Assembly (NCBI GenBank): GCA_964517345.1
Contig: CAZFBZ010000014.1
Location: forward strand, 1 to 28,043
DNA: 28,043 nt
Direction: 5' to 3'
From: DAISLF01 sp964517345
Lineage (GTDB): Bacteria > Patescibacteriota > Gracilibacteria > Peribacterales > Peribacteraceae
Below are positions 15,587 through 23,081 of the stretch, in pieces; positions within the stretch are counted from its first letter, which is position 1; each line of letters starts with the position of its first letter. A model generated the notes under the pieces. It was not told the origin of the DNA, searched no databases, and was given only the letters and a program-made list of their open reading frames with translations. The position numbers were made by a program, and so were the translations under genes.

Positions 15587-17719
15587 TCAGTCCCGGTTGT
15601 TGCGCTCGTAGTACTCCTGCAGTCCGCGGATCTCATCCGGGCGCAGGCCGGGGAAGTACTCGGGCAGGAATTCGATTTCGCGCGGGATACGGCGCATGGA
15701 GTGGACCCAGCGGTTGAAACCCGCGCGCAGGTCGCCGCGGAAATCCGTGAGGTGCATCAGAAAGAGCATGGCCGGGTCGGCTTCCTCTTCGCGGCCTATG
15801 GCACGGTTGAGATCCTGGACCGCCTGCCGCATCACTTCGCTCGTCACGTCCGCCTCGCCCGCGTGGTTCACGCAGCGGCGATAGCGTTTGATGCGCGGCC
15901 CGGCATCCGCTCCCGTGTAGAGATTGGTGACGCCGTAACTGTGCGCAGCCACGGCGGTCGCGAGCGCGCGGGCGAACGGATGCTCGTAGACGCGCGCCTC
16001 CCGGACGGCGTACTGCGTGTACCAGTCGCGCACCAGTTCAGGCGTCACCTGCATGCCGACGGGCGCGCCGCCGTGTTCGACGAGTTCCCGGATCAGCCCG
16101 AGCGTCGGTACCGATGTGCCCTGTGAGGCTGCTTCGATATCCTCCGGCTGGCGTCCGAACAGTCGCTCGCCTTCCAGTTCCGCCTGGACGGTATTGGCAA
16201 CCGTCACTGCTTTCTGTTCGTGCACGCGCAGGAGCGACTGGAAGGTCGCCCGGACCGTCTGCGGGCGCTGGAGCGCGGTAAAGCGCGCGGCGAGCGTGCG
16301 CAGCCGCACTTCACCGTGCTGGCGCAGGGTGCTGATATGCGCCAGCGTATCCGCGTCGGATCCACCGGTCCGTGGACGGGTCTCGCGACTGCGGAGCGTT
16401 GCGGGGCTGATTGAGAGATGCTGCGCAGCCGTCTTCGTGTCCAGTCCGAAGAGCTCGCGGACGGGGCGGGTGTTGGGCATGGGCCAGCCGGCGCGGCGGC
16501 ACGAGCGTTCCCGGTCCCGCAGGAAAATGCCCATCGTTTGCCGCGCACGGTCGATGTCGCCCTTTGCCAGCATCCAGATAATCGCGGCAGGCGGCGTATC
16601 CTTCGCTTCGCCGCCGCTCAGACATGCGCGGTTGAAATTTTCCCACGCAGTGTGCCCATCCGCGTCCAGCACGTAGCCGATCACCGGCCACGGCACCGGA
16701 TGATCGTCTTTCAGCGCCGCCACCGCTGTAGCCGGGGAATCGGCGCATTCCTGTTCCGCCGTGTTAAGCCACTGGTGCTCCCAGTCTGCCGCTTGCTTCG
16801 GCAGCGCGAGATGCACCCGGGCGCGCAGCGCGGCCGGTATGCCCGTGAGGGGAATTATGCCGTTGTCGATGAGGCGCGTGGCATCACTGTGCGTCACGCC
16901 GTACATCTTGAGCCAATCATAGGTGAAGTTTCCGCCGGAAAACGAAGCCGTGGCGCGCAGCAGCGTGAGGCAGCGTGGCATCTGCCGTCCGTCCATCTGC
17001 GTCGCGTAGGCTTCCAGCCATCCATCGCGGGCGGGCTGCGTCCAGGGATCGTCGTCCTTCGTCAGATCATGCTTGAAGATCGAAGCGAGCTTGCAGAGCG
17101 ACCCAAAGGCAGGAAGTTCCTGTCCCGTCCTCCATTGCTCCACGGAGCCTTTGGAGACGGTAACGACCGGGGCGCTCTCGTCCTGAGTGGCGGGGATCGC
17201 CTTTTTTTTGCCGCCTTCCTTTGCGTCCGCCTCAGGTATTACCGCCTCATCAGCCTCCTTTTCGCTCGGTGTGGTGCGGTTGATGGCGTTGGTCCGCGCG
17301 GCCGCGATCGTCGTATCAAACGTATCGACACCCACCTCCATCGCCCACGATTCAATCACGCGTCCGACGGGTCCGTAGCGACGCAGGAACAGGTCCAGCA
17401 ATCGGGTGCGTTCCGTGGCGGCGCGGAGGCGCAGCTCTTCCGATGCGACGATCGTCTCCGGCGCGTTGCCGAGGAAACCGAAGAGTCCCGAGAGCAGCCG
17501 GCGCTGCTTCCCTTTGTCCTTGTCCGCTCTTTCCAGCTGTTCGAGAGCACGGTCGGCGAGACCGGCGGCCTGGGCGAGCTGCCGCTTGTTCATGCCGAGC
17601 GCGGCGCGTACCTCCGCGATGCCGCCGGCAAGCGCGGCGTCCAGATCGGGCTCGGGTTCCGCTTCGAGCGGCGCGCCCGTTCCGTCGAATTCAGCGATGA
17701 TAGGTGGTTCGTCCGGCAT
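15587..17719 (-). CDS. multi-helix-turn-helix protein of unknown function
   Basis: The 710-residue protein has no signal peptide and no membrane segment. At least three regions look like helix-turn-helix (XRE/Cro-like) units: residues ~34-65 (IAEVRAALGMNKRQLAQAAG), ~188-216 (VSKGSVEQWRTGQELPAFGS then LCKLASIF) and ~418-447 (VRELFGLDTKTAAQHLSIS then PATLRSRE). A weaker one may lie at ~268-300 (YGVTHSDATRLIDNG). A charged, Lys/Glu-rich linker spans ~150-182. The rest is helical with many Arg/Glu pairs. No catalytic motif was found. Several HTH units in one chain suggest a DNA-binding scaffold or a regulator with repeated modules. It lies 53 bases downstream of the 133-residue orphan gene on the same strand, but a TATACT box sits 16 bases before its ATG, so it may be transcribed on its own. 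Confidence 0.75.
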   Translation of the reverse strand: MPDEPPIIAEFDGTGAPLEAEPEPDLDAALAGGIAEVRAALGMNKRQLAQAAGLADRALEQLERADKDKGKQRRLLSGLFGFLGNAPETIVASEELRLRAATERTRLLDLFLRRYGPVGRVIESWAMEVGVDTFDTTIAAARTNAINRTTPSEKEADEAVIPEADAKEGGKKKAIPATQDESAPVVTVSKGSVEQWRTGQELPAFGSLCKLASIFKHDLTKDDDPWTQPARDGWLEAYATQMDGRQMPRCLTLLRATASFSGGNFTYDWLKMYGVTHSDATRLIDNGIIPLTGIPAALRARVHLALPKQAADWEHQWLNTAEQECADSPATAVAALKDDHPVPWPVIGYVLDADGHTAWENFNRACLSGGEAKDTPPAAIIWMLAKGDIDRARQTMGIFLRDRERSCRRAGWPMPNTRPVRELFGLDTKTAAQHLSISPATLRSRETRPRTGGSDADTLAHISTLRQHGEVRLRTLAARFTALQRPQTVRATFQSLLRVHEQKAVTVANTVQAELEGERLFGRQPEDIEAASQGTSVPTLGLIRELVEHGGAPVGMQVTPELVRDWYTQYAVREARVYEHPFARALATAVAAHSYGVTNLYTGADAGPRIKRYRRCVNHAGEADVTSEVMRQAVQDLNRAIGREEEADPAMLFLMHLTDFRGDLRAGFNRWVHSMRRIPREIEFLPEYFPGLRPDEIRGLQEYYERNNRD

Positions 17720-17735
17720 AGGCAGAAATCAGGAC

Positions 17736-17741
17736 AGTATA
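17736..17741 (-). promoter_or_regulatory. -10 box for the multi-HTH gene
   Basis: TATACT on the minus strand, 16 bases before the ATG at 17719. The -35 region is poor (TACCGG at a 17-base spacing). Confidence 0.35.
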
Positions 17742-17772
17742 GCGGATTTCACGCCTTTCCGGTAGCCGCGCA

Positions 17773-18174
17773 TCACTCCGCCTGTTCCGCCTCCGGCAGT
17801 TCCAGCAGCCCGTGCGTGACTGCCTGATGGATGTTGTCTTCCAGGCGCTGCCGCAGCTGGTCCAGGCGCGTGTCGACAGGCACGCCGTTGAGCCTGAAGT
17901 GCCTGGTGCCGGTGAGCACGGCGGTCGCGCGCAGGGTGTAGGGCCACTCGTCGCCTTTTGTCACCGCGATCTGCACGTCGCGCAGCTTGAGCGCGCGCGC
18001 CGCCACGCGGACGTTCGCAATCACTTCCTTCAGATGCAGGTCCGGCAGTTCGCCCAATTCTTCAACCGTCAGATAATCCAGCTCGCGGCCGTCCAGACTG
18101 GCATCAAGCAGGTTGAACGGAAGAGTGATCTCGCGCGTCTCGGATTCGCCGTTGGGAGGGCTTTCGTCTGCCAT
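17773..18174 (-). CDS. orphan protein of 133 residues
   Basis: A soluble acidic protein with a disordered-looking N-terminus (MADESPPNGESE). A compact domain follows with a predicted helix (LHLKEVIANVRVAARALKL), beta strands (DVQIAVTKG and YTLRATAVLTG) and a C-terminal helix (RLDQLRQRLEDNIHQAV). There are no cysteines and no recognisable motif. ATG 18174 is chosen because a strong promoter ends 8 bases upstream; the longer frame to 18210 would read through that promoter. The stop lies 53 bases before the multi-HTH gene, so the two may form an operon. I do not recognise the family. Confidence 0.7.
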   Translation of the reverse strand: MADESPPNGESETREITLPFNLLDASLDGRELDYLTVEELGELPDLHLKEVIANVRVAARALKLRDVQIAVTKGDEWPYTLRATAVLTGTRHFRLNGVPVDTRLDQLRQRLEDNIHQAVTHGLLELPEAEQAE

Positions 18175-18182
18175 GGCCGGGC

Positions 18183-18210
18183 ATCCTAGCCGTCTGCCCG
18201 GGAGCGTCAA
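18183..18210 (-). promoter_or_regulatory. sigma70-like promoter, leaderless type, for the 133-residue orphan gene
   Basis: On the minus strand: TTGACG (18210-18205), a 16-base spacer and TAGGAT (18188-18183), with 8 bases to the ATG at 18174. Confidence 0.55.
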
Positions 18211-18244
18211 CGACTTTCGTGCCCACCTCGTGTTTTGGCCAGCT

Positions 18245-19081
18245 TTAACCGAGAACTTTCACCGCGTGCTTGTAGCCCTCGGGCGTGCCGGTATCCAGAC
18301 GCTCGCCGGTGAAGACGCAGCCGTAGATCTCCAGATGCTTGCGCTCGGCGATCAGTGCATCAATCAGACGCACTTCGCCATCCTTGGTGCCCTTCTCGAT
18401 TTTTTCGAGCGACGTGAACAGCGACTTGGGAATCAGATATTTCCCGACGATACCCAGATTGCTGGGCGCGTCCTCGGGCTTGGGCTTTTCCACCAATCCC
18501 TTCACGCGGCGCACGTCGGATTTCTTTCCCTTGTGCGTCCAGGTCTTGTCCAGTTCCACGATGCCGTACTTGTGGATGAGTGAACGGTCGATCTCCTGCA
18601 GGCAGAGCATCGCCGCCTTGCCGCCGTGCGTCGTGTCGCGCATCGCCGCGGTCAGCTGTTGCAGGCCGTTCTGTTTGCCGACGATCAGATCATCGCCGAA
18701 GAGGATCGCCACCGTCTCGCTCTCCACCCATTCGCGGGCCTGCAGCAGCGCGTGTCCGTCACCCTTCATTTCCTCCTGATATGCGACGTGAAAATTCACC
18801 GTGCTGTAGCGCGAGAGTTCCTCCAGCATGTGGAGCTTGCCGCGGGTTGCCAGTTCTTTCTCCAGTTCCGGCATCTCGTAAAAATACTGGGGGATCGCCT
18901 CCTTTCCCCGGCTGATGACGAAGCAGATGTCCTTGATGCCCACCGAGAGACACTCGTCCACGAGCAGGGCGATGATGGGCTGGTTGCCGATGGGCAGCAG
19001 TTCCTTGGGAACCACCTTGGTCCACGGCAGGAAGCGTGTTCCGAGGCCGGCGACGGGCAGAATTGCCTGGGTGAGCTGCAT
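18245..19081 (-). CDS. galU: UTP--glucose-1-phosphate uridylyltransferase
   Basis: The 278-residue nucleotidyltransferase makes UDP-glucose from UTP and glucose-1-phosphate, supplying donors for envelope glycans. The signature LPVAGLGTRFLPWTK (8-22) followed by VPKELLPIGNQPI (24-36) is the nucleotide-binding and catalytic region of GalU. Other landmarks are GDGHALLQARE (near 107-117), ILFGDDLI with the metal-binding Asp pair, GIVELD, VKGLVEKPKPEDAPSN, and a C-terminal TGTPEGYKHA. ATG 19081 matches the family N-terminus; the frame stays open to 19351 but those codons overlap the divergent promoter and gene. It is transcribed from a TTGTCA/TATACT promoter whose -35 is shared with the divergent gene. 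Its product could feed the glycosyltransferases elsewhere in the window, but no physical linkage supports that. Confidence 0.95.
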   Translation of the reverse strand: MQLTQAILPVAGLGTRFLPWTKVVPKELLPIGNQPIIALLVDECLSVGIKDICFVISRGKEAIPQYFYEMPELEKELATRGKLHMLEELSRYSTVNFHVAYQEEMKGDGHALLQAREWVESETVAILFGDDLIVGKQNGLQQLTAAMRDTTHGGKAAMLCLQEIDRSLIHKYGIVELDKTWTHKGKKSDVRRVKGLVEKPKPEDAPSNLGIVGKYLIPKSLFTSLEKIEKGTKDGEVRLIDALIAERKHLEIYGCVFTGERLDTGTPEGYKHAVKVLG

Positions 19082-19114
19082 GTGGGGAAAGTGCGACGGG
19101 AAAGCGGTTTCCGC

Positions 19115-19143
19115 AGTATACGGATAGGGGTCTTTTTTGACAA
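19115..19143 (-). promoter_or_regulatory. galU promoter sharing its -35 box with the divergent gene
   Basis: On the minus strand: TTGTCA (19143-19138), a 17-base spacer and TATACT (19120-19115), 33 bases before the galU ATG. Both hexamers are near consensus. Confidence 0.7.
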
Positions 19144-19165
19144 ATGGCTCAGAATTTACTACAAT
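19137..19165 (+). promoter_or_regulatory. consensus sigma70-like promoter of the 19194 gene
   Basis: TTGACA (19137-19142), a 17-base spacer and TACAAT (19160-19165), 28 bases before the ATG at 19194. It is the best sigma70 match in the window, and five of its six -35 bases also serve the galU promoter on the other strand. Confidence 0.75.
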
Positions 19166-19193
19166 ACAGGCGAAACACTTCCCAACACACACC

Positions 19194-19541
19194 ATGAGTC
19201 GCGCGGACAACGCCCTCGCCAGGGTCCAGAATCTGTATGTGATGCAAAGCAAGTTGCTGCATCTTTTGGAGAGCGATCTCGACCTGAGCAACCCCGACGT
19301 GCGCCGCGAGGTGCGCGGCAGCATGAAGGAATTCGAGGAGCTTCTCTCCAAGGCTGACTGGCGCTACATGGGTGGCATGGACGTGTGGGAGACACTGAAG
19401 AATCTGCCAGCCGAAATGAGCCAGAAGCTCAAAGCCAGTGCGACCACGTTGCCGAAGCGCCGCCTCAAGGCCGCTGTCGCATCCAAGCGCGCTGTGGTGA
19501 AAGCGAAGAAGGCGAAGCCGACGAAAAAGAAGCGCAAGTGA
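19194..19541 (+). CDS. small protein with lysine-rich C-terminal tail, unknown function
   Basis: A 115-residue protein. Residues 1-80 are helical and mixed-charge (LLHLLESDLDLSNPDV, MKEFEELLSKADW, YMGGMDVWETLKNLP). From ~85 on, the sequence becomes a Lys/Ala/Arg-rich tail ending KKAKPTKKKRK, similar in composition to bacterial histone-H1-like and ribosome-associated tails. It could bind nucleic acid, but there is no recognised domain. ATG 19194 is chosen because it lies 28 bases after a near-perfect promoter; the frame opens earlier, at TTG 19137, which is the -35 box itself. It ends 25 bases before the convergent Hsp20 gene. The strong promoter suggests high expression. Confidence 0.72.
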   Translation: MSRADNALARVQNLYVMQSKLLHLLESDLDLSNPDVRREVRGSMKEFEELLSKADWRYMGGMDVWETLKNLPAEMSQKLKASATTLPKRRLKAAVASKRAVVKAKKAKPTKKKRK

Positions 19542-19566
19542 TCCGGTGAGCCGCCGCGTCGCGCGT

Positions 19567-20043
19567 TCAGATGTCGTTAATTTTCACGATCTTCACTTTT
19601 TCTTCCTTGGGGATGATCACCTTAAGGATGCACTCTTTGTTGAAGGTCGCGCGGACTTTCTTCGGATCGATCGACACGGGCAGCGTCACGCTTCGCGAGA
19701 ACGGACCCCAGAAACACTCCTGCAAGTAGTATTGCTGCGCGGGGATCATGTCTGTCTGGCGGCGCGAGCCGCGGATCGTGAGCACGTTGTCGCTCACTTC
19801 GATATCCAGGTCGCTGAGGCGCACGCCGGCGATGGGCGCCTTGATGATGTAGTACTCGTCCTGCTCGTAGATATCGACAGCTACGCGGCCGACCTGCGAG
19901 CCGGTCTGCGGCTGCGCGCCCGCGGCGGACGGGGGAACAGACGCCGGACCGTGGGAATCATCCTGGTTGAACGCGAACATGTTCTTGCTCTTCCCCTCTT
20001 GGTTCAGAGCGCTGAAGATGCCGTGGAACGGTGATCCACCCAT
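19567..20043 (-). CDS. Hsp20-family small heat shock protein
   Basis: A small ATP-independent chaperone that holds unfolding proteins. The alpha-crystallin domain begins near RVAVDIYEQDEYYIIKAPIA and continues with LSDLDIEVSDNVLTIRGSRR, then the hallmark region YLQECFWGPFSRSVTLPVSI, ATFNKECILKVIIPK and a C-terminal KIVKINDI whose I-x-I-like motif helps oligomers form. The length is 158 residues from ATG 20043, or 137 from ATG 19980. ATG 20043 lies 7 bases after a TACACT box, as at other leaderless genes here, and would add MGGSPFHGIFSALNQEG. ATG 19980 is preceded by a GAGGGGAAG stretch that could be a ribosome site. Both are in frame and both may be used. It converges on the 19194 gene. Confidence 0.93.
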   Translation of the reverse strand: MGGSPFHGIFSALNQEGKSKNMFAFNQDDSHGPASVPPSAAGAQPQTGSQVGRVAVDIYEQDEYYIIKAPIAGVRLSDLDIEVSDNVLTIRGSRRQTDMIPAQQYYLQECFWGPFSRSVTLPVSIDPKKVRATFNKECILKVIIPKEEKVKIVKINDI

Positions 20044-20050
20044 GGACAAA

Positions 20051-20079
20051 AGTGTACAAAAATGGCTTTGATCCTGCAA
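20051..20079 (-). promoter_or_regulatory. promoter of the Hsp20 gene
   Basis: On the minus strand: TTGCAG (20079-20074), a 17-base spacer and TACACT (20056-20051), 7 bases before ATG 20043 and 70 before ATG 19980. No CIRCE-type inverted repeat is seen beside it. Confidence 0.55.
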
Positions 20080-20386
20080 AAAGTCGATGTGGCGCCTCGC
20101 GGGAATGATTGCCTGCTGGCTCTTTCGTTGTTCTGACCGTACTTCGTTGACGCAGCGTGAACGGACATGATTTCCGCAGCATTTATCACGTGTCGCAAGT
20201 GGCAAGCCACCAAGGCTTCTTCGGGAGACTTGCCCGCTTCGAACAAGTGAGTACAATGCCTCCCGCCTGCAAGGAACCGTCGAGTACCATTCCCGCAGCG
20301 GATTCCGGTTCGCGGGCCTCGTCACTCTACTTCTCACACCCTTCGCCAGGGAGAGCGCAGGGTACAGCACTTCCACTCCACCCGTT
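20080..20386. other. 307-base non-coding divergent region
   Basis: It lies between the Hsp20 promoter and the XRE gene. No convincing gene was found. It holds a possible plus-strand promoter (20230-20257) and, at 20292-20316, a nested inverted repeat (CCCGC...GCGGG around the 9-mer CGGATTCCG) that could structure the XRE leader. No tRNA or known riboswitch was recognised. Confidence 0.6.
20230..20257 (+). promoter_or_regulatory. possible promoter of the XRE regulator gene
   Basis: TTGCCC (20230-20235), a 16-base spacer and TACAAT (20252-20257). It would give a leader of roughly 120 bases before ATG 20387, unusually long for this window. Confidence 0.4.
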
Positions 20387-20611
20387 ATGTCCACCGCCCA
20401 GCTGAAGAACGCGATCCGCCGCCTGCGGTTCGAGCGCAATATGACGCAGGAAGAACTCGCGCTCCGCACCGGAGTCAGCCGCCAGACGATCATGTCGATC
20501 GAGCGCGGCCGCACGAATCCGTCGGTCCTCCTGGCTTACAAGATCGCCGCCGCACTGGAGTCGGAAGTCACGGAGGTCTTCATGATGGAAGGAAAGCTGG
20601 CGCCGGTCTGA
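20387..20611 (+). CDS. small XRE-family transcriptional regulator
   Basis: The 74-residue protein consists almost entirely of one Cro/CI-type helix-turn-helix: LKNAIRRLRFERNMTQEELA (6-25), then the turn and recognition helix TGVSRQTIMSIERGRTNPSV (28-47), and LLAYKIAAALESEVTEVFMM. It belongs to the short stand-alone group typified by YgzD-like repressors, with no ligand domain. It probably binds DNA as a dimer. Targets are unknown; the preceding long leader or the divergent Hsp20 gene are natural candidates, but no operator could be assigned. ATG 20387 is chosen as the start of the helix-turn-helix fold. It converges on recJ with a 38-base gap. Confidence 0.9.
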   Translation: MSTAQLKNAIRRLRFERNMTQEELALRTGVSRQTIMSIERGRTNPSVLLAYKIAAALESEVTEVFMMEGKLAPV

Positions 20612-20649
20612 AGCCGCGTCCGTGATCCTTTTGTTTGCCGTACACAGTC

Positions 20650-22359
20650 TTACGCCGAGGCCTTCTTCGCCGATGCCGTGCTGACCGGTGTCTCCTCCGT
20701 GACCGCGGCGCGGATGTCGTCGATCACCACCTGCACCTGACGTGCGTCGCGCCAGGTATCGATGCCCAGATGGCAGGCGATGTCGACGGGGGCGTCGAGG
20801 TGCGCCATCAGATGTCCGAGGCGGAAGCCGATGGCCTTGCTGCGGCCGACACGCGCCTGCAGATGCGAGGCGTCGCGGCCCACGACGCGCGGTTCATCGA
20901 GGCGGATATTGCGCAGAAGGAAGCGTGGAGCGGGGTTCCCCTGTCCTACAGGTTCCAGTTCCAGCAGGCGTTCGCACAGCGGGAGCGTGAGGTGTGCGAT
21001 ATCCACGCACGCGTCGATCGCCAGGCGCGGGAATAGATCGTCTGCATCCACCGACGCCTCCACGTCTGCAGCGAGACGCTCGCGCAGCTCCTCGAAGGCC
21101 GCAACGGGGAACGTGCAGCCTGCCGCCATGGCGTGTCCGCCGAAGGACGTGAGCAGGTCGGCGGCCCGGCGAAGTCCGGTGGTGACGTTGTATGCGGGAA
21201 TGCCGCGAAGCGAGGCTGTGCACTGGTCTCCGCGCTCGTGCGCGACCAGGACCGGGCGTCCCGTCTTCTCGCAGAGTTTTCCGGCGATGAGTCCGCAGAT
21301 GCCGGGCTGATAGCGTTCATCGCGCAGGCACACGAATGCCGACGGTAATGCCGCCGCCCGGGCGAGCGCCTCGTCCATCAGAGCCGCCACTGTGTCCTGA
21401 CGCGAGCGATTGAGCTCTTCCAGATGCGCTGCCGCCGCCTGGTCCCCGAGCAGCGCGTTGAGGGCGATGGTGGGCTCGGCCATCCGGCCCGCGGCGTTGA
21501 GGCGCGGCGCCAGACGGAACGCGACGTCCTGGCTGGAGACGGGCCCGGCCGGGATCTCGGCCTGCATGCGCAGGAAGCCGATCGGCCCGCGATCAAGACG
21601 TGACAGGCTGATGAGTCCGCGATGCACGAGTGACCTGTTCGCGCCCTGCAGCGGAACGAGATCCGCGATCGTGCCGATGGCGGCCAGCGCCAGATCCGTC
21701 TCGCGGTCGTCCCAGTCATCGCCGCGCTCCAGTATCTCCAGTGCCCGCACGACGCTCCAGGCGATGCCGGCGGCAGCCGGATGCGGCTCGGGGAAACCCG
21801 GTGCCAGCGCGGGGTGCAGCAGGGCGTGGGCGACGGGCAATTCCGCGGGTACTGTGTGGTGGTCGAGCACGATGACGTCGATCCCGAGCGTCCCGGCTTC
21901 TGCAATTTCGCGCAGAGCGGTGATGCCTGTGTCGACGGTGAGCAGCAACGTCACGCCTGCTTTTGCGAAGTCACGCACGGCGTCACTCTTCAGCCCGTAT
22001 CCGTCATGCAGACGGTGCGGCAGACGCACGACGGGCTCGATCCCCCGCCGCCGAAGCATGCGCGTGAGGAGCGCCGCGCCGGTGATGCCGTCGCAGTCGT
22101 AATCGCCGAAGACCCCGATTGTTTCCTTCTTCTTCACCGCCGCGCGGATGCGTGTCAGCGCGCGGTCCAGATCAGGAAAGAGCGACGCGTCCGGGCCGAA
22201 TTCTTCCGGGATCAGGCCGACCGGAAGGGCATCAATCCCGCGCTGTTCCAGCAGATGATTGAGCAGTGCCTCGTCGCGATCGCGCGCACCAGCCGGCAAC
22301 ATTCCGCGCAGATCGGTGCCGACCGTCCAACGCTTGCCGGTGAGCGATAATGTACGCAC
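20650..22359 (-). CDS. recJ: single-stranded-DNA-specific 5'-3' exonuclease RecJ
   Basis: The 569-residue protein is a typical RecJ, which degrades single-stranded DNA from the 5' end in recombination and repair. The DHH domain shows GVFGDYDCDGITGAALL (metal-binding Asp motif I), LLLTVDTGI, and VIVLDHHTVP (the DHH motif). Next come RLAPRLNAAGRM, and the DHHA1 domain with GICGLIAGKL and TSFGGHAMAAGCTF. A C-terminal OB-type region (VGQGNPAPRFLLRNI) is present. The start is uncertain. GTG 22359 lies 6 bases after an extended -10 box and gives MRTLSLTGKRW, fitting the family; ATG 22398 would add 13 residues. An Ala/Lys tail ends the protein. Confidence 0.95.
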   Translation of the reverse strand: MRTLSLTGKRWTVGTDLRGMLPAGARDRDEALLNHLLEQRGIDALPVGLIPEEFGPDASLFPDLDRALTRIRAAVKKKETIGVFGDYDCDGITGAALLTRMLRRRGIEPVVRLPHRLHDGYGLKSDAVRDFAKAGVTLLLTVDTGITALREIAEAGTLGIDVIVLDHHTVPAELPVAHALLHPALAPGFPEPHPAAAGIAWSVVRALEILERGDDWDDRETDLALAAIGTIADLVPLQGANRSLVHRGLISLSRLDRGPIGFLRMQAEIPAGPVSSQDVAFRLAPRLNAAGRMAEPTIALNALLGDQAAAAHLEELNRSRQDTVAALMDEALARAAALPSAFVCLRDERYQPGICGLIAGKLCEKTGRPVLVAHERGDQCTASLRGIPAYNVTTGLRRAADLLTSFGGHAMAAGCTFPVAAFEELRERLAADVEASVDADDLFPRLAIDACVDIAHLTLPLCERLLELEPVGQGNPAPRFLLRNIRLDEPRVVGRDASHLQARVGRSKAIGFRLGHLMAHLDAPVDIACHLGIDTWRDARQVQVVIDDIRAAVTEETPVSTASAKKASA

Positions 22360-22365
22360 CGGGCT

Positions 22366-22374
22366 ACGGTACCA
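22366..22374 (-). promoter_or_regulatory. extended -10 promoter, leaderless type, for recJ
   Basis: On the minus strand: TGG directly followed by TACCGT (22371-22366), 6 bases before GTG 22359. No good -35. If recJ starts at ATG 22398 this site would lie inside the gene. Confidence 0.35.
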
Positions 22375-22476
22375 GAGCGGCATCAGACCCACGATCAAGA
22401 AGGCCGCCTCGCCGGCAGGTGCGTCATCCAGGGGCTTCTGTGAGCGCTTTAGGCGGTTCCGCGCCCGTCCGGGACG

Positions 22477-23046
22477 TCAGCCGATGCGCAGGAACGTAAT
22501 CAGGGGATTGCGCCGCGAGCGCCAGATCGTCCAGCCCACCGCACCGAGCATCACGAGGATGGTGGCGGACTCGGCGGGTCCGGTGCCTGAGAGCGGCGCG
22601 CCGGAGTGAAGAGCGGTCGATTGCAGAATTTGCTGCTGCGCGGCGAGCTGGTAGGCCTGCTCGGCCTGCGCATTCTGGAGGCGCTGGAGGAAGCGGGCGG
22701 TAGCCGGATCCATGTCCACGCCCCAGAGGATCTCGTCAGCCGTGGCGGGACTCTCGCCGTCGGGCGCGGAGCCGTGCAGATCATTGTCAGTGGTGCCCGC
22801 CGGCGTTCCCGCCGTGGAGCTCGACGAACCCGCCGTGCCGTACTCCTGGATCGTGGACGGGTGGTTCTGTTCGCTCAGCTGCTTCTGCCTCTCGGCTGCC
22901 TCCTGCGCCGCGCGAGGACTGCGGGGGACAAGCTGCGCATTCTGATCGCGCAGCAGCACGTCCTCGGGCTGCAGATACTGCGCGCCCGCGGTCAACGGGG
23001 CGAGGCTGATGACGAGTGCCAGAGCGGAGAATGTGAGACGACGCAT
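22477..23046 (-). CDS. secreted surface protein with LPxTG-like C-terminal anchor
   Basis: The 189-residue protein has a classical Sec signal (MRRLTFSALALVISLAPLTAGA, likely cut after Ala22). A Gln/Glu-rich helical region is followed by a Ser/Thr/Gly linker (~70-95) and a second Gln/Ala-rich helix (~118-145). The C-terminus reads LSGTGPAES (152-160), a hydrophobic stretch (~160-175) and RSRR (176-179), the order of a sortase signal but with Ser in place of Pro in LPxTG. Ten more residues follow the basic cluster, so a plain membrane anchor is also possible. No sortase is in the window. The start at 23046 is 6 bases after a consensus TATAAT; ATG 23049 directly precedes it. It is the last gene of the surface cluster. 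Confidence 0.75.
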   Translation of the reverse strand: MRRLTFSALALVISLAPLTAGAQYLQPEDVLLRDQNAQLVPRSPRAAQEAAERQKQLSEQNHPSTIQEYGTAGSSSSTAGTPAGTTDNDLHGSAPDGESPATADEILWGVDMDPATARFLQRLQNAQAEQAYQLAAQQQILQSTALHSGAPLSGTGPAESATILVMLGAVGWTIWRSRRNPLITFLRIG

Positions 23047-23052
23047 CATGAC

Positions 23053-23081
23053 ATTATACAGAAAAAATTGACTGTTAACAA
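23053..23081 (-). promoter_or_regulatory. strong sigma70-like promoter overlapping the upstream stop codon
   Basis: On the minus strand: TTGTTA (23081-23076), a 17-base spacer and TATAAT (23058-23053), 6 bases before ATG 23046. The -35 box includes part of the stop codon of the thrombospondin-repeat gene. Confidence 0.65.

Noticed and set aside
16418..17827. Plus-strand open frame (469 residues) antisense to the multi-HTH gene
   Set aside because: The minus frame has HTH-like segments and a good start with a -10 box; the plus frame has neither.
20044..20386. tRNA, riboswitch or small RNA in the longest non-coding region
   Set aside because: No cloverleaf or known riboswitch core was seen; only a promoter-like element and a modest inverted repeat are supported.
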